Origin: an uncultured Eubacteriales bacterium | Lineage (GTDB): Bacteria > Bacillota_A > Clostridia > Christensenellales > Aristaeellaceae | Direction: 5' to 3' | Length of the DNA: 8,006 nt | Assembly (NCBI GenBank): GCA_902766515.1 | Contig: CACXEB010000159.1 | Location: 1-8,006, forward strand | Shown: one piece after another, positions 1-5,700 of the stretch | How positions within the stretch are numbered: the first letter of the stretch is position 1 | Layout of the letters: every line of letters starts with the position of its first letter | Position numbers and translations under genes: made by a program | Notes under the pieces: generated by a model | Database searches by the model: none | Seen by the model: the letters and a program-made list of their open reading frames with translations, nothing else | What the model was told of the DNA's origin: nothing

Positions 1-23
1 ACATGCCGCTGCTGCGGATTACA

Positions 24-44
24 GTCGGAGGGTGCCCCTCCGAC
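24..44. repeat. Short perfect hairpin
   Basis: Bases 24-32 (GTCGGAGGG) and 36-44 (CCCTCCGAC) are perfect reverse complements around a three-base loop, giving a 9-bp GC-rich stem. No T-run follows on the plus strand (CACCTCCC comes next), so a standard intrinsic terminator is not supported. It is the first of several palindromes in the gene-free left part of the window. Confidence 0.6.
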
Positions 45-57
45 ACCTCCCCCGCCA

Positions 58-157
58 TGTCCTCTGCGGCACTCCCATCCCATCGCCTACGGTTCGGCCT
101 TCGGCCTCATCCGCCGGGTGAACCGGCGGACGCTGGGATTCCGTGCCGCAGAGGACA
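58..157. repeat. 100-bp nested palindrome
   Basis: The outer arms 58-72 (TGTCCTCTGCGGCAC) and 143-157 (GTGCCGCAGAGGACA) are perfect 15-bp reverse complements, and pairing continues imperfectly inwards (CCCATCCCATCG against CGCTGGGATT). Inside sits a second perfect stem, 110-117 (TCCGCCGG) with 123-130 (CCGGCGGA) and loop GTGAA, and a small GGCC/GGCC pairing at 96-106. The whole could fold into one branched hairpin. No open frame with gene-like features covers it. It may be an extragenic palindromic element, a transposon-derived hairpin or a structured RNA; the sequence alone does not decide. Confidence 0.65.
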
Positions 158-381
158 GGTAGGTACGGCACTGGGTTTGAGGATGGACGGCTGAGGAAAA
201 TGACGACGGTTCGGCCTGCAGCCTCCCGTGACTTCAAGGGCGGTCGGGTACGTCACTGGGATGTGCTCCCTGCACGGCCTCCGCATTGTATCTGCTTCAT
301 TTCCATTTCTACGCCGTTTGGCTCGGCCTGCGGCCTCAACCACAGAATCAATTGGCGGAAGCTTTGGATTCAGTTCCGCAG
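91..381. repeat. Three diverged ~61-bp repeat copies, ~115 bp apart
   Basis: Copies begin at 91, 208 and 320, each with GG(T/C)TCGGCCT(T/G)C(G/A)GCCTC. Copies 1 (91-151) and 3 (320-381) align without gaps over their first 40 bases at 30 identities, and both end in a GGATTC...CCGCAG block. Copy 2 keeps the first 18 bases (16 identical to copy 1) and a CTGGGAT block near 256-262 but is otherwise diverged. Each copy has its own potential hairpin: 110-130 in copy 1, CCCGTGAC against GTCACTGGG (226-233 and 252-260, one bulged base) in copy 2, and GCGGAA/TTCCGC (355-360 and 374-379) in copy 3. Hairpin bases differ between copies, which hints that structure matters more than sequence, but this is inference. 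Confidence 0.55.
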
Positions 382-401
382 TTACCACTTCGTTTCTCAC
401 C

Positions 402-451
402 TACTTTTTATGTTTTTCCTGCTTTGTGATGCCTGAGAAAAATAAAAAGTA
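402..451. repeat. AT-rich inverted repeat
   Basis: Bases 402-411 (TACTTTTTAT) and 442-451 (ATAAAAAGTA) are perfect 10-bp reverse complements, and pairing continues inwards with one bulge (TTTTTC against GAGAAAAA). The unpaired centre is about 20 bases. Composition changes sharply here from GC-rich to AT-rich DNA. The stem is too AT-rich for a typical intrinsic terminator. It may mark a junction between two inserted pieces. Confidence 0.5.
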
Positions 452-513
452 TGAAAATTAATAAAAACAGACTTCGGTATAAATCACTGTGCTTTGATCA
501 TTGAAACGTCAAA

Positions 514-621
514 ACTTCAGGATGATACATGGCGAAACTTTGAATTAATACAACATAAAACTTTGAGTTGATACACCTGTTGACTTTGAATTAGTACCAT
601 GTTAAACTTTGAACTGATGCA
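514..621. repeat. 23-bp-period repeats, probable IS21-like terminus remnant
   Basis: Five copies of a 16-base motif close to ACTTTGAATTGATACA start at 514, 537, 560, 583 and 606, each exactly 23 bp after the last, with unrelated 7-base spacers. The copy at 514 is the most diverged; a weaker sixth (CTTTGA only) lies one period earlier at 491. Read on the minus strand the block starts TGCATCAGTTCAAAGT and repeats. Multiple terminal repeats starting with TG are known for IS21-family ends, where they bind transposase. Gene-like sequence of the DUF4143 remnant starts right after base 621, which fits an element boundary there. No istA or istB coding sequence is present, so this would be only an end remnant. 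Iterons or an operator array are alternatives. Confidence 0.5.
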
Positions 622-1371
622 TAACCAGGTCTGCGCCGTGAACAGCGGGCAGATCTTCTCCATGGAAAAAATCGGCCGCGAAGTCGGTGTTTCCGGACCT
701 ACGGTCAGGAACTGGCTGTCGGTCCTTGAAGCATCCTATATCATCCATTTTTAGGGAACCGCTGATTCATTCGGCGGCATATCTGGCACAAGTCTGATTC
801 GGCCTGATTTTGCCTCATTCCGCTCAACGTAGCGCTGCTACGTCTCGCTTCATACGGCTTCATCAGACCAAATCATCCATGCGCCATCTAACCACCTCAT
901 TGAATCAGTGTTTCCCATGAGCCAAACAGCAACAGCCTGGGGAAAAGCGTACTGAAGTCACCGAAGCTGTATTTTGTGGACAGCGGTCTGCTGTGCCATC
1001 TGCTGCGGCTGGACAGCAAGGAGGATCTGATCCCCAGCCCGTCCAAGGGGCATGTGGTGGAGACCTTTGCGGTGGCGGAGCTGATGAAGGACCGGATGAA
1101 CATGGGCAAGAAGCCCAAGCTGACCTACTTCCGCACGGTCAGGGGGGATCTGGAAGTCGACGCTGTCGCCGACTGGCGGCACACGTTTGCAATCGAGATC
1201 AAGAGCAGCGTGGACGCGGAGACCAGCGCAGCGGCGAAAGCGAGAAAGTACGCCGCTGCCCGGGAAACGTAGGATGTCCGCAGCGCAGTATATTATCTGG
1301 GCGATACCAGCATGACCATCAACGGCACATCCTTCGTGAACTGGCGTGACTGGGACGATCATCTGCAATAA
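622..1371 (+). pseudogene. AAA/DUF4143 family ATPase, C-terminal remnant
   Basis: Two segments in compatible frames match the C-terminal part of the AAA-family ATPases that carry a DUF4143 domain. The first (622-751) reads through a winged-helix-like stretch with VGVSGPTVRNWLSVLEASYI. The second (918-1371) continues with LGKSVLKSPKLYFVDSGLLC, then VVETFAVAEL, and the nuclease-like core LEVDAVADWRHTFAIEIKSS. Removing about 164 bp of inserted DNA rejoins the frames as ...IIHFYEPNSNS.... The whole N-terminal AAA domain (Walker motifs) is missing, lost at the repeat block ending at 621. A further in-frame TAG at 1270-1272 interrupts the protein, after which the frame still reads DVRSAVYYLGDTSMTINGTS to a TAA at 1369-1371, typical of the family C-terminus. 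A 51-codon open frame starts at 599 and a 98-codon one at 976, but neither is likely functional. The Nudix gene follows 12 bases later and was probably co-transcribed. Confidence 0.88.
754..916. mobile_element. 163-bp MITE-like palindromic insertion
   Basis: The ends are imperfect inverted repeats: GGGAACCGCTGATTCATT (754-771) against GGGAAACACTGATTCAAT read from 916 on the other strand, 15 of 18 identical. At the exact centre (835) lies a perfect 7-bp hairpin, ACGTAGC at 827-833 and GCTACGT at 837-843. The half-elements also match elsewhere at mirrored positions, for example TGATTCGGCCTGAT from 795 against TGATTTGGTCTGAT read back from 875. It has no coding capacity and interrupts the DUF4143 gene, supplying the stop at 752-754. 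These are the hallmarks of a miniature inverted-repeat element moved by a transposase elsewhere. Flanks are TTA and ATG, so no target duplication longer than one base is visible and the family cannot be assigned. Confidence 0.8.
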
Positions 1372-1383
1372 CAGGAGGATACC

Positions 1384-1899
1384 ATGCGGCTGCTGTTTGA
1401 AATGGACAAACACGATTACGCGCTGTGCACGCGCACGCAGGTGCGGCCTTCCGCCCGGAGCATCATCCTTGCCGAGGGGAAGGCCGCCATGATCCACAGT
1501 CTCAGGTATGATTTCTACAAGTTCCCGGGTGGCGGCATCGAAGCCGGCGAAAGCCCGGTCGAGGCGATGATCCGCGAGACCCGCGAGGAAGCCGGTCTGG
1601 TCGTCCTGCCGGAAAGCGTCCGCGAATACGGGCTGGTGCACCGCGTGGAAAAGAGCGGGTGGGACGAAAACGAGTGCTTTCTCCAGGATAACTACTATTA
1701 CCTTTGCGAGGCGGCGCCGGAAACGGTCGCGCAGGCTCTCGACGCGTATGAAGCCAATGAAGGCTACCGGCTGGAATACGTGACGCCCGCACTGGCCATC
1801 CGCAAGAACCGGACAGCCGCGGCGGAGGGCCGTCACGCGGCCATGCTCGAACGGGAAGCCCGGATCCTGGAGATGCTGATGGCGGAGGGACTGCTCTGA
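1384..1899 (+). CDS. Nudix hydrolase
   Basis: This 171-residue cytoplasmic protein is a Nudix family pyrophosphohydrolase, which cleaves a nucleoside diphosphate linked to another group; the substrate cannot be read from the sequence. The Nudix box is complete at residues 50-72: G50, E56, R64-E65, E68-E69 and G71-L72 fit GX5EX7REUXEEXGU, with Thr66 in the usually hydrophobic position. E65, E68 and E69 would bind the catalytic metal. The KFPGGGIEAGES lead-in is typical. The C-terminal third (residues 130-171) is charged and helical in character and adds no recognised domain. The start is set by AGGAGGA at 1373-1379, four bases before the ATG. It lies just downstream of the DUF4143 pseudogene, whose frame ends at 1371, so it may depend on read-through from there; I see no promoter of its own. 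Confidence 0.9.
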   Translation: MRLLFEMDKHDYALCTRTQVRPSARSIILAEGKAAMIHSLRYDFYKFPGGGIEAGESPVEAMIRETREEAGLVVLPESVREYGLVHRVEKSGWDENECFLQDNYYYLCEAAPETVAQALDAYEANEGYRLEYVTPALAIRKNRTAAAEGRHAAMLEREARILEMLMAEGLL

Positions 1900-1945
1900 C
1901 TGTCGTCCCCGGGCCTGACGGTCACGGGACAATCGGCAGACCGGA

Positions 1946-1961
1946 CGGAAAAGCGTTTCCG
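1946..1961. other. Hairpin between convergent genes
   Basis: CGGAAA (1946-1951) and TTTCCG (1956-1961) form a perfect 6-bp stem with loop AGCG, and an outer CGGACG/CGTCCG pairing (1942-1947 with 1967-1972) offers an alternative fold. It lies in the 74-bp gap between the convergent Nudix and phosphatase genes, where a shared terminator would be expected. No clear T-run follows on either strand, so a terminator role is only possible. Confidence 0.3.
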
Positions 1962-1973
1962 ATATGCGTCCGC

Positions 1974-3302
1974 TCAGGCCGCGTCGTCCAGGGCATTGAC
2001 GCCGTAAGCGGCTTCGAGGTCATCATAGGCGGCGATCGCCCGGTCGAACAGCGCCAGAAGGTCCGCTTCCGCGATCAGCCCGTCCGCGTTGGTTTCCACG
2101 CCGGCAAACCGCATGGGGAAGACGGACGGCGGCGTTTCCAGTGACAGCGGCGTCAGGCCGCGGAGCTGCGCGGCGCTCTGGTATACGAGGTTCACCCGGT
2201 ACCAGGACGCACCGCTTTCGTCCAGCCAGCGCTCGAACACCAGCTTCGATCCGATGGGCGTGTGCTGCTCCACCGCGTCGGGCAGCAGGTAGTCTTCCGC
2301 GCCGAGGGCGGCAAGCATGCTGGCCAGGTTGGAGTCATGCCCGCACAGGAAGGTGAATTTCCGTCCCTCCGCCGCCAGCTCGGACCGGATCTCCATGAGC
2401 AGCGGATGGGCGACGTTGACTGAGACCAGCGGCAGGGTGAACAGCACCTCGCTGTAGGTGTCCACGACCGCGTGCAGCAGCCGCCAGTCGTCCTCCGTGA
2501 GCGCATGGCCGAAGGCCGCCTTCTCCGCGTCCGCTTCCTCATAATACTGGAGCACCAACGCGTCCGCCAGGGAGGTCGCCGTCTTCAGGGGCCCCTTCAT
2601 CCCGGGCTCCTTGCCCGCTTCGAGGACGAGGACGGTCGGATCCTCCGTCAGGCTGCCGTAGGCGCCCGACCGGTAGGCTTCGCTTTCCGCCATGTCCGTC
2701 ACGTCCATCAGCAGGCGGATGGCGTCCGCCATGCGGTCGCGGTATCCGTCCAGGCCGGCTTCGCCGCCGAGCTCAGCGGCCTGTGCGTTCACATCCCGGG
2801 CATAGTCTTCCGTCACGAAGTTCAGCGCCGGCGTGAATGTGGGATCCATGGCGTCATAGGTCCCGTGCCACTCGACGGGGACCTCCGCTACGGGCAGGAA
2901 GCCGGCGGTAAAGTAGCGCGCCGTGGCGATCGTGCGCTGCTTGGCGTTGGCGTACACGCGGACCGCGCCCTCCTCCGGGCGGCAGTTTTCGGGGATCAGG
3001 CCCTCGCTCTCCAGCCAGAGCCGGAAGTACTGGCCCATCATCGTCTCCAGGACGCCGCCCCGCAGGGAGAGTTCGCTGGGATTGCTGGTCCACCGAAACC
3101 ATTCATGCGGCGTGAGATCGCCCAGCAGGGATCCGCTCCCGGACATGGGCGAACGGATGTTGTGCCGGCTCAGGGTGACCACCTGTGCCAGTTTGTAACC
3201 GTCCCGGCTGCCGGCCTGCGGGCTCTCGGCTGAGGCGGCTGCGCCGCACAGAAGGGACAGGATCAGCGCCAGCAGCAGACAGGACTTTGCGATTCGTTTC
3301 AT
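1974..3302 (-). CDS. agp: Secreted glucose-1-phosphatase-like histidine acid phosphatase
   Basis: The 442-residue protein belongs to the histidine acid phosphatase family (clade 2: glucose-1-phosphatase and phytase AppA) and should hydrolyse phosphomonoesters outside the membrane, probably glucose-1-phosphate and perhaps phytate. Residues 1-25 form a signal peptide (KR, hydrophobic core, ASA cleavage before Glu26). The catalytic motif SRHNIRSP has R46, nucleophile H47, R50 and P52; the Asn after His is as in E. coli Agp rather than the RHG of phytases. R123 in ANAKQRTIATA and the proton donor D323 in GHDSN are present. Other Agp-like blocks are MDPTF (152-156), EPGMKGPLK (232-240), LQYYE (251-255), TPIGSKLVFERW (348-359) and YQSAAQLR (374-381). 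The frame stays open upstream to 3692, but the signal peptide and AGGAGGA at 3317-3311, eight bases from the ATG, fix the start. It is divergent from the DUF1801 gene. Phytase activity cannot be excluded. Confidence 0.92.
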   Translation of the reverse strand: MKRIAKSCLLLALILSLLCGAAASAESPQAGSRDGYKLAQVVTLSRHNIRSPMSGSGSLLGDLTPHEWFRWTSNPSELSLRGGVLETMMGQYFRLWLESEGLIPENCRPEEGAVRVYANAKQRTIATARYFTAGFLPVAEVPVEWHGTYDAMDPTFTPALNFVTEDYARDVNAQAAELGGEAGLDGYRDRMADAIRLLMDVTDMAESEAYRSGAYGSLTEDPTVLVLEAGKEPGMKGPLKTATSLADALVLQYYEEADAEKAAFGHALTEDDWRLLHAVVDTYSEVLFTLPLVSVNVAHPLLMEIRSELAAEGRKFTFLCGHDSNLASMLAALGAEDYLLPDAVEQHTPIGSKLVFERWLDESGASWYRVNLVYQSAAQLRGLTPLSLETPPSVFPMRFAGVETNADGLIAEADLLALFDRAIAAYDDLEAAYGVNALDDAA

Positions 3303-3348
3303 GATGCACTTCCTCCTATAAGATCCGGATGGACGGTATGCTGGCGTT

Positions 3349-3357
3349 ATGATAGCA
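3349..3357 (-). promoter_or_regulatory. Possible extended -10 promoter of the acid phosphatase gene
   Basis: On the minus strand the sequence reads TGCTATCAT, an extended -10 (TGnTATnAT) with one change, 46 bases upstream of the phosphatase ATG. No good -35 box is seen at the usual distance, which an extended -10 can tolerate. It sits in the 168-bp divergent intergenic region, where a promoter is expected. Confidence 0.35.
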
Positions 3358-3410
3358 CATCCGGTGCGAAAAAACCAGCGGAAAACCGGTGACCGGACAT
3401 GAACCTGCGC

Positions 3411-3439
3411 CTGATTTCCGTACAATGATCCGGTATAAT
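3411..3439 (+). promoter_or_regulatory. Probable promoter of the DUF1801 gene
   Basis: A perfect -10 hexamer TATAAT lies at 3434-3439, 31 bases before the start codon. The position 17 bases upstream (3411-3416, CTGATT) matches only three of six consensus -35 bases. The ribosome binding site AAGGAGG at 3457-3463 follows, seven bases before the ATG. Confidence 0.55.
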
Positions 3440-3470
3440 CAGCATCATCAACAAAAAAGGAGGCCGCCGT

Positions 3471-3875
3471 ATGTGGACATGCCCCAGGTGCCACAGGACG
3501 TTTGAAAAGCAGGACCAGTCCCACTTCTGCGAAAAACCGAAGGATATCAGCGAATACATCGCGCAGCAGGACGAAGCCGTCCGACCGCGGCTGAATGAGG
3601 TCCGGGCGGTCCTGCGCGCCGCGCTTCCCGAAGCCGAGGAACGCATTTCCTGGTCCATGCCCACCTACTGGCGGGGCAGGAACCTGATCCACTTCGCCGC
3701 GTCAAAAAAGCACCTGGGCCTGTACCCGGGCGGCGAGGCGACGGCGGTCTTCGCGGATGACCTGAAGGATTACGACGTGAGCAAGGGCACAATCCGCCTG
3801 CCGTATGACCGCCCGCTGCCCGCGGAGCTGATCGCGCGGATCGCCCGCTGGTGTCTGGAGACCTACGGAAAGTGA
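3471..3875 (+). CDS. DUF1801 domain protein with N-terminal zinc-ribbon-like motif
   Basis: This 134-residue soluble protein has a DUF1801 (YdhG-like) domain over about residues 25-130. Recognisable blocks are VRPRLNEVRAVLRAALPEAE, ISWSMPTY (59-66), NLIHFAASKKHLGLYPG (71-87) and SKGTIRLPYDRPLP (104-117). Some family members have been linked to intracellular iron handling and are annotated as iron chaperones, but most are uncharacterised. In front of the domain is a short Cys/His motif, C4-x2-C7 and H18-x-C20, which could bind one zinc ion. The ATG at 3471 is supported by AAGGAGG seven bases upstream and a TATAAT box. It is transcribed away from the phosphatase gene and ends 19 bases before the convergent SDR gene, with no clear terminator between them. 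Domain assignment is secure; function is not. Confidence 0.85.
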   Translation: MWTCPRCHRTFEKQDQSHFCEKPKDISEYIAQQDEAVRPRLNEVRAVLRAALPEAEERISWSMPTYWRGRNLIHFAASKKHLGLYPGGEATAVFADDLKDYDVSKGTIRLPYDRPLPAELIARIARWCLETYGK

Positions 3876-3894
3876 CGAGGTTCCGGCCGGAGGT

Positions 3895-4605
3895 TCACGC
3901 TTCGAATGTCCAGCCGTGCTCCCCGTGGTAGATCATCAGCTTTGTCATTCCGCCGTCGATGCAGAGGTTCTCGCCCGTGATGAAGCTCGCCTTGTCCGAG
4001 CACAGGAACAGCACCGCCTCCGCGATGTCCTCCGGCCTGCCGACCCGTCCTACGGGCTGCTGAAGGGCGTCCGGACCGGCGATATCGCTGTTCGTCACGT
4101 CGATCCAGCCCGGTGAAATGCTGTTGACCCGGGCTTTTCCCGCGAGGCTGATGGCCAGCGCGTGGGTCAGCGCGGCGATCCCGCCCTTCGCGGTGGTATA
4201 GCTTTCGGTCTGCGGCTGGCTCATCCGGTCACGGGAGGAGGAGATATTGACCACCGCGGCCCCGGGCGCAAAGTGCGGCATCAGCAGCTGCGTCAGGTAG
4301 AACGGCGCGGTGACGCCCACGGCCAGCGCCCTTGAGAAGTCCTCGTAGGTGCAGGCAGAAATGCCCTTCATCAGCGGCGGCGCGTTGTTGACCAGGCAAT
4401 CTACATGCCCGCTCCGGTCGATCACGGACGCGGCGAACCGCTCCAGGTCCGCTTTGCTGCCCACGTCGCCCACAAACCAATCGCCGGGGCGGGGATCGAT
4501 GATGTGCACCGCCGCGCCTTCCCGGAGAAAGGCGTCGGCGACGGCCCGGCCGATGCCGTGCGCCCCGCCGGTGATGACGGCGACTTTTCCTTCAAACGGT
4601 TTCAT
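3895..4605 (-). CDS. Short-chain dehydrogenase/reductase (SDR) family oxidoreductase
   Basis: A 236-residue classical SDR, a cytoplasmic NAD(P)-dependent oxidoreductase. The Rossmann motif TGGAHGIG is at residues 12-19 and the NNAP motif (a variant of NNAG) at 73-76. The catalytic residues are visible: Ser in ISSS (121-124), Tyr136 and Lys140 in YTTAKGG. SPGWI (164-168) and TGENLCIDGGM (210-220) are typical of the fold's C-terminal part. Asp37 at the end of the second strand favours NAD(H) over NADP(H). The last 15 residues (YHGEHGWTFEA) form a tail beyond the core. The start is fixed by AAGGAGT (4618-4612), which overlaps the stop codon of the upstream membrane-protein gene; the 11-base gap indicates one operon. 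The substrate is unknown. Confidence 0.9.
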   Translation of the reverse strand: MKPFEGKVAVITGGAHGIGRAVADAFLREGAAVHIIDPRPGDWFVGDVGSKADLERFAASVIDRSGHVDCLVNNAPPLMKGISACTYEDFSRALAVGVTAPFYLTQLLMPHFAPGAAVVNISSSRDRMSQPQTESYTTAKGGIAALTHALAISLAGKARVNSISPGWIDVTNSDIAGPDALQQPVGRVGRPEDIAEAVLFLCSDKASFITGENLCIDGGMTKLMIYHGEHGWTFEA

Positions 4606-4616
4606 ACAGGGACTCC

Positions 4617-5522
4617 TTATCGCTTGATGAAGCGGAGCTTCGCGAACTTGGCGATGTGCACGGTGAGCAGCTCTTCATACGCTTCGTTCCGCTCGTAGTG
4701 CGTGTAGCCGATCTGCCAGAGGCCGAAGGCGGCGAAATTGCCGATGATCTCCCAGACCACCATCTCGTCGCTGAAGAAGGAGGTCTGGCGGACCAGCCCG
4801 ATCACAAACACGCTGATGGACACCAGGAGCATGATGCGGCGGTAGCGGTCCTCCAGGACCTTGACGATCCGGTCCTCCTCCGTCTGGTAATGCATCTCCA
4901 GCACCTCCCGCATCATGTCCTGCATCGACGGGGAGACCGGGCTTGCGCAGAACAGGTTGATCTGCAGCGGCGCGGGATGGCGCATGGAGGTGATGAAGCG
5001 GCTGATCACCGCGGCATAGTTCTGGTTGATCGCCATCTTCGGACCGAGCTGGAGCGGTTCAAAAAAATCCTCATGGTCCGCCAGGCGCAGGTCCAGGATG
5101 GCCGGCGGCCGCGTGCTGACGCTGCTCCATCGCTTGAGATCGCGGTCCGTCTGGGACAGGGTGTAGGTCAGCAGGACCATCATCAGCATCGTGATGTCAA
5201 CGATCCCGTTCGCCCGCTTGCCGGCGGAACCGGTCATGCTCAGCACAATGACCGCCGCTTCCGCGACGCACAGCAGCGAAAGGATGACGGTCCCCAGCCG
5301 GTAATGCCGCTTGATCGCATAGAAGAGCAGCGCCGTCAGGCCCGCTGTCACGCCGATCAGGTTTTTCGTCCAGATGCCCCAGGGCAGCGGGATATAGACC
5401 GCGTAGCGGGAGGCTGTCTCTATCAGGAAGCTTCGGATCAGCAGCTCGTAGATCAGGTTGCCGACCGCGACCAGGATCATGCAGATCCCGATCCTTTTCA
5501 GGTTTCGGTAATACAGGCTCAT
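4617..5522 (-). CDS. Unrecognised six-TM membrane protein
   Basis: I do not recognise this 301-residue protein. Four hydrophobic segments lie near residues 11-30, 52-70, 77-95 and 107-124. A soluble stretch of about 105 residues (125-229) follows, with a charged helix (QDMMREVLEMHYQTEEDRIV) leading into two more segments near 230-245 and 255-272, and a short charged tail ending KLRFIKR. Even TM count puts both termini on the same side, probably the cytoplasm given the Lys/Arg at both ends. No transporter, kinase or protease motif is visible. The ATG at 5522 has AGAGGAC five bases upstream. It is the first gene of an operon with the SDR gene and diverges from the nucleotidase gene across 178 bp. 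A link to the oxidoreductase's pathway is only suggested by this arrangement. Confidence 0.75.
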   Translation of the reverse strand: MSLYYRNLKRIGICMILVAVGNLIYELLIRSFLIETASRYAVYIPLPWGIWTKNLIGVTAGLTALLFYAIKRHYRLGTVILSLLCVAEAAVIVLSMTGSAGKRANGIVDITMLMMVLLTYTLSQTDRDLKRWSSVSTRPPAILDLRLADHEDFFEPLQLGPKMAINQNYAAVISRFITSMRHPAPLQINLFCASPVSPSMQDMMREVLEMHYQTEEDRIVKVLEDRYRRIMLLVSISVFVIGLVRQTSFFSDEMVVWEIIGNFAAFGLWQIGYTHYERNEAYEELLTVHIAKFAKLRFIKR

Positions 5523-5700
5523 CTTGTCCTCTTGACTGTTTCAGGGTATTTCGCTACGCTCATGCGCGTTTGAGCGCGGAAGGGATACGGGCAGCAGGGC
5601 GATGCCTCCGGACCGGAAGAACCGCCTGAAAACGACGGCAGCAGTATAGCATACCCGCTGTAGAGGCGCAATGTGAAAGTTCAGAAAGGAAGGAATCGCA

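Noticed and set aside
143..461. Small open frames in the left gene-free region
   Set aside because: They overlap palindromes, lack ribosome binding sites, overlap one another on both strands and encode no recognisable protein.
491..621. CRISPR array
   Set aside because: The repeats are only 16 bases and vary between copies, the spacers are 7 bases, and no cas gene is near.
958..1932. Long minus-strand open frame of 324 codons
   Set aside because: It is antisense to the DUF4143 remnant and the Nudix gene, is rich in Arg, His and Gln as expected for a shadow frame in GC-rich DNA, and shows no domain.
3303..3692. Upstream extension of the acid phosphatase frame by 130 codons
   Set aside because: It overlaps the well-supported DUF1801 gene and both promoters. 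A signal peptide and AGGAGGA mark the start at 3302.
4656..5573. Plus-strand open frame of 305 codons
   Set aside because: It is antisense to the membrane-protein gene, has an Asp/His/Arg/Gln-rich composition and lacks a ribosome binding site.
5557..5576. Hairpin CGCTCA/TGAGCG upstream of the membrane-protein gene
   Set aside because: The stem is only 6 bp with an 8-base loop and no T-run, which is within chance for this composition.
5640..5665. Promoter for the nucleotidase gene (GTATAGCATA)
   Set aside because: The possible -10 is poor and has no -35 partner, so I could not support a specific site in the 178-bp divergent gap.
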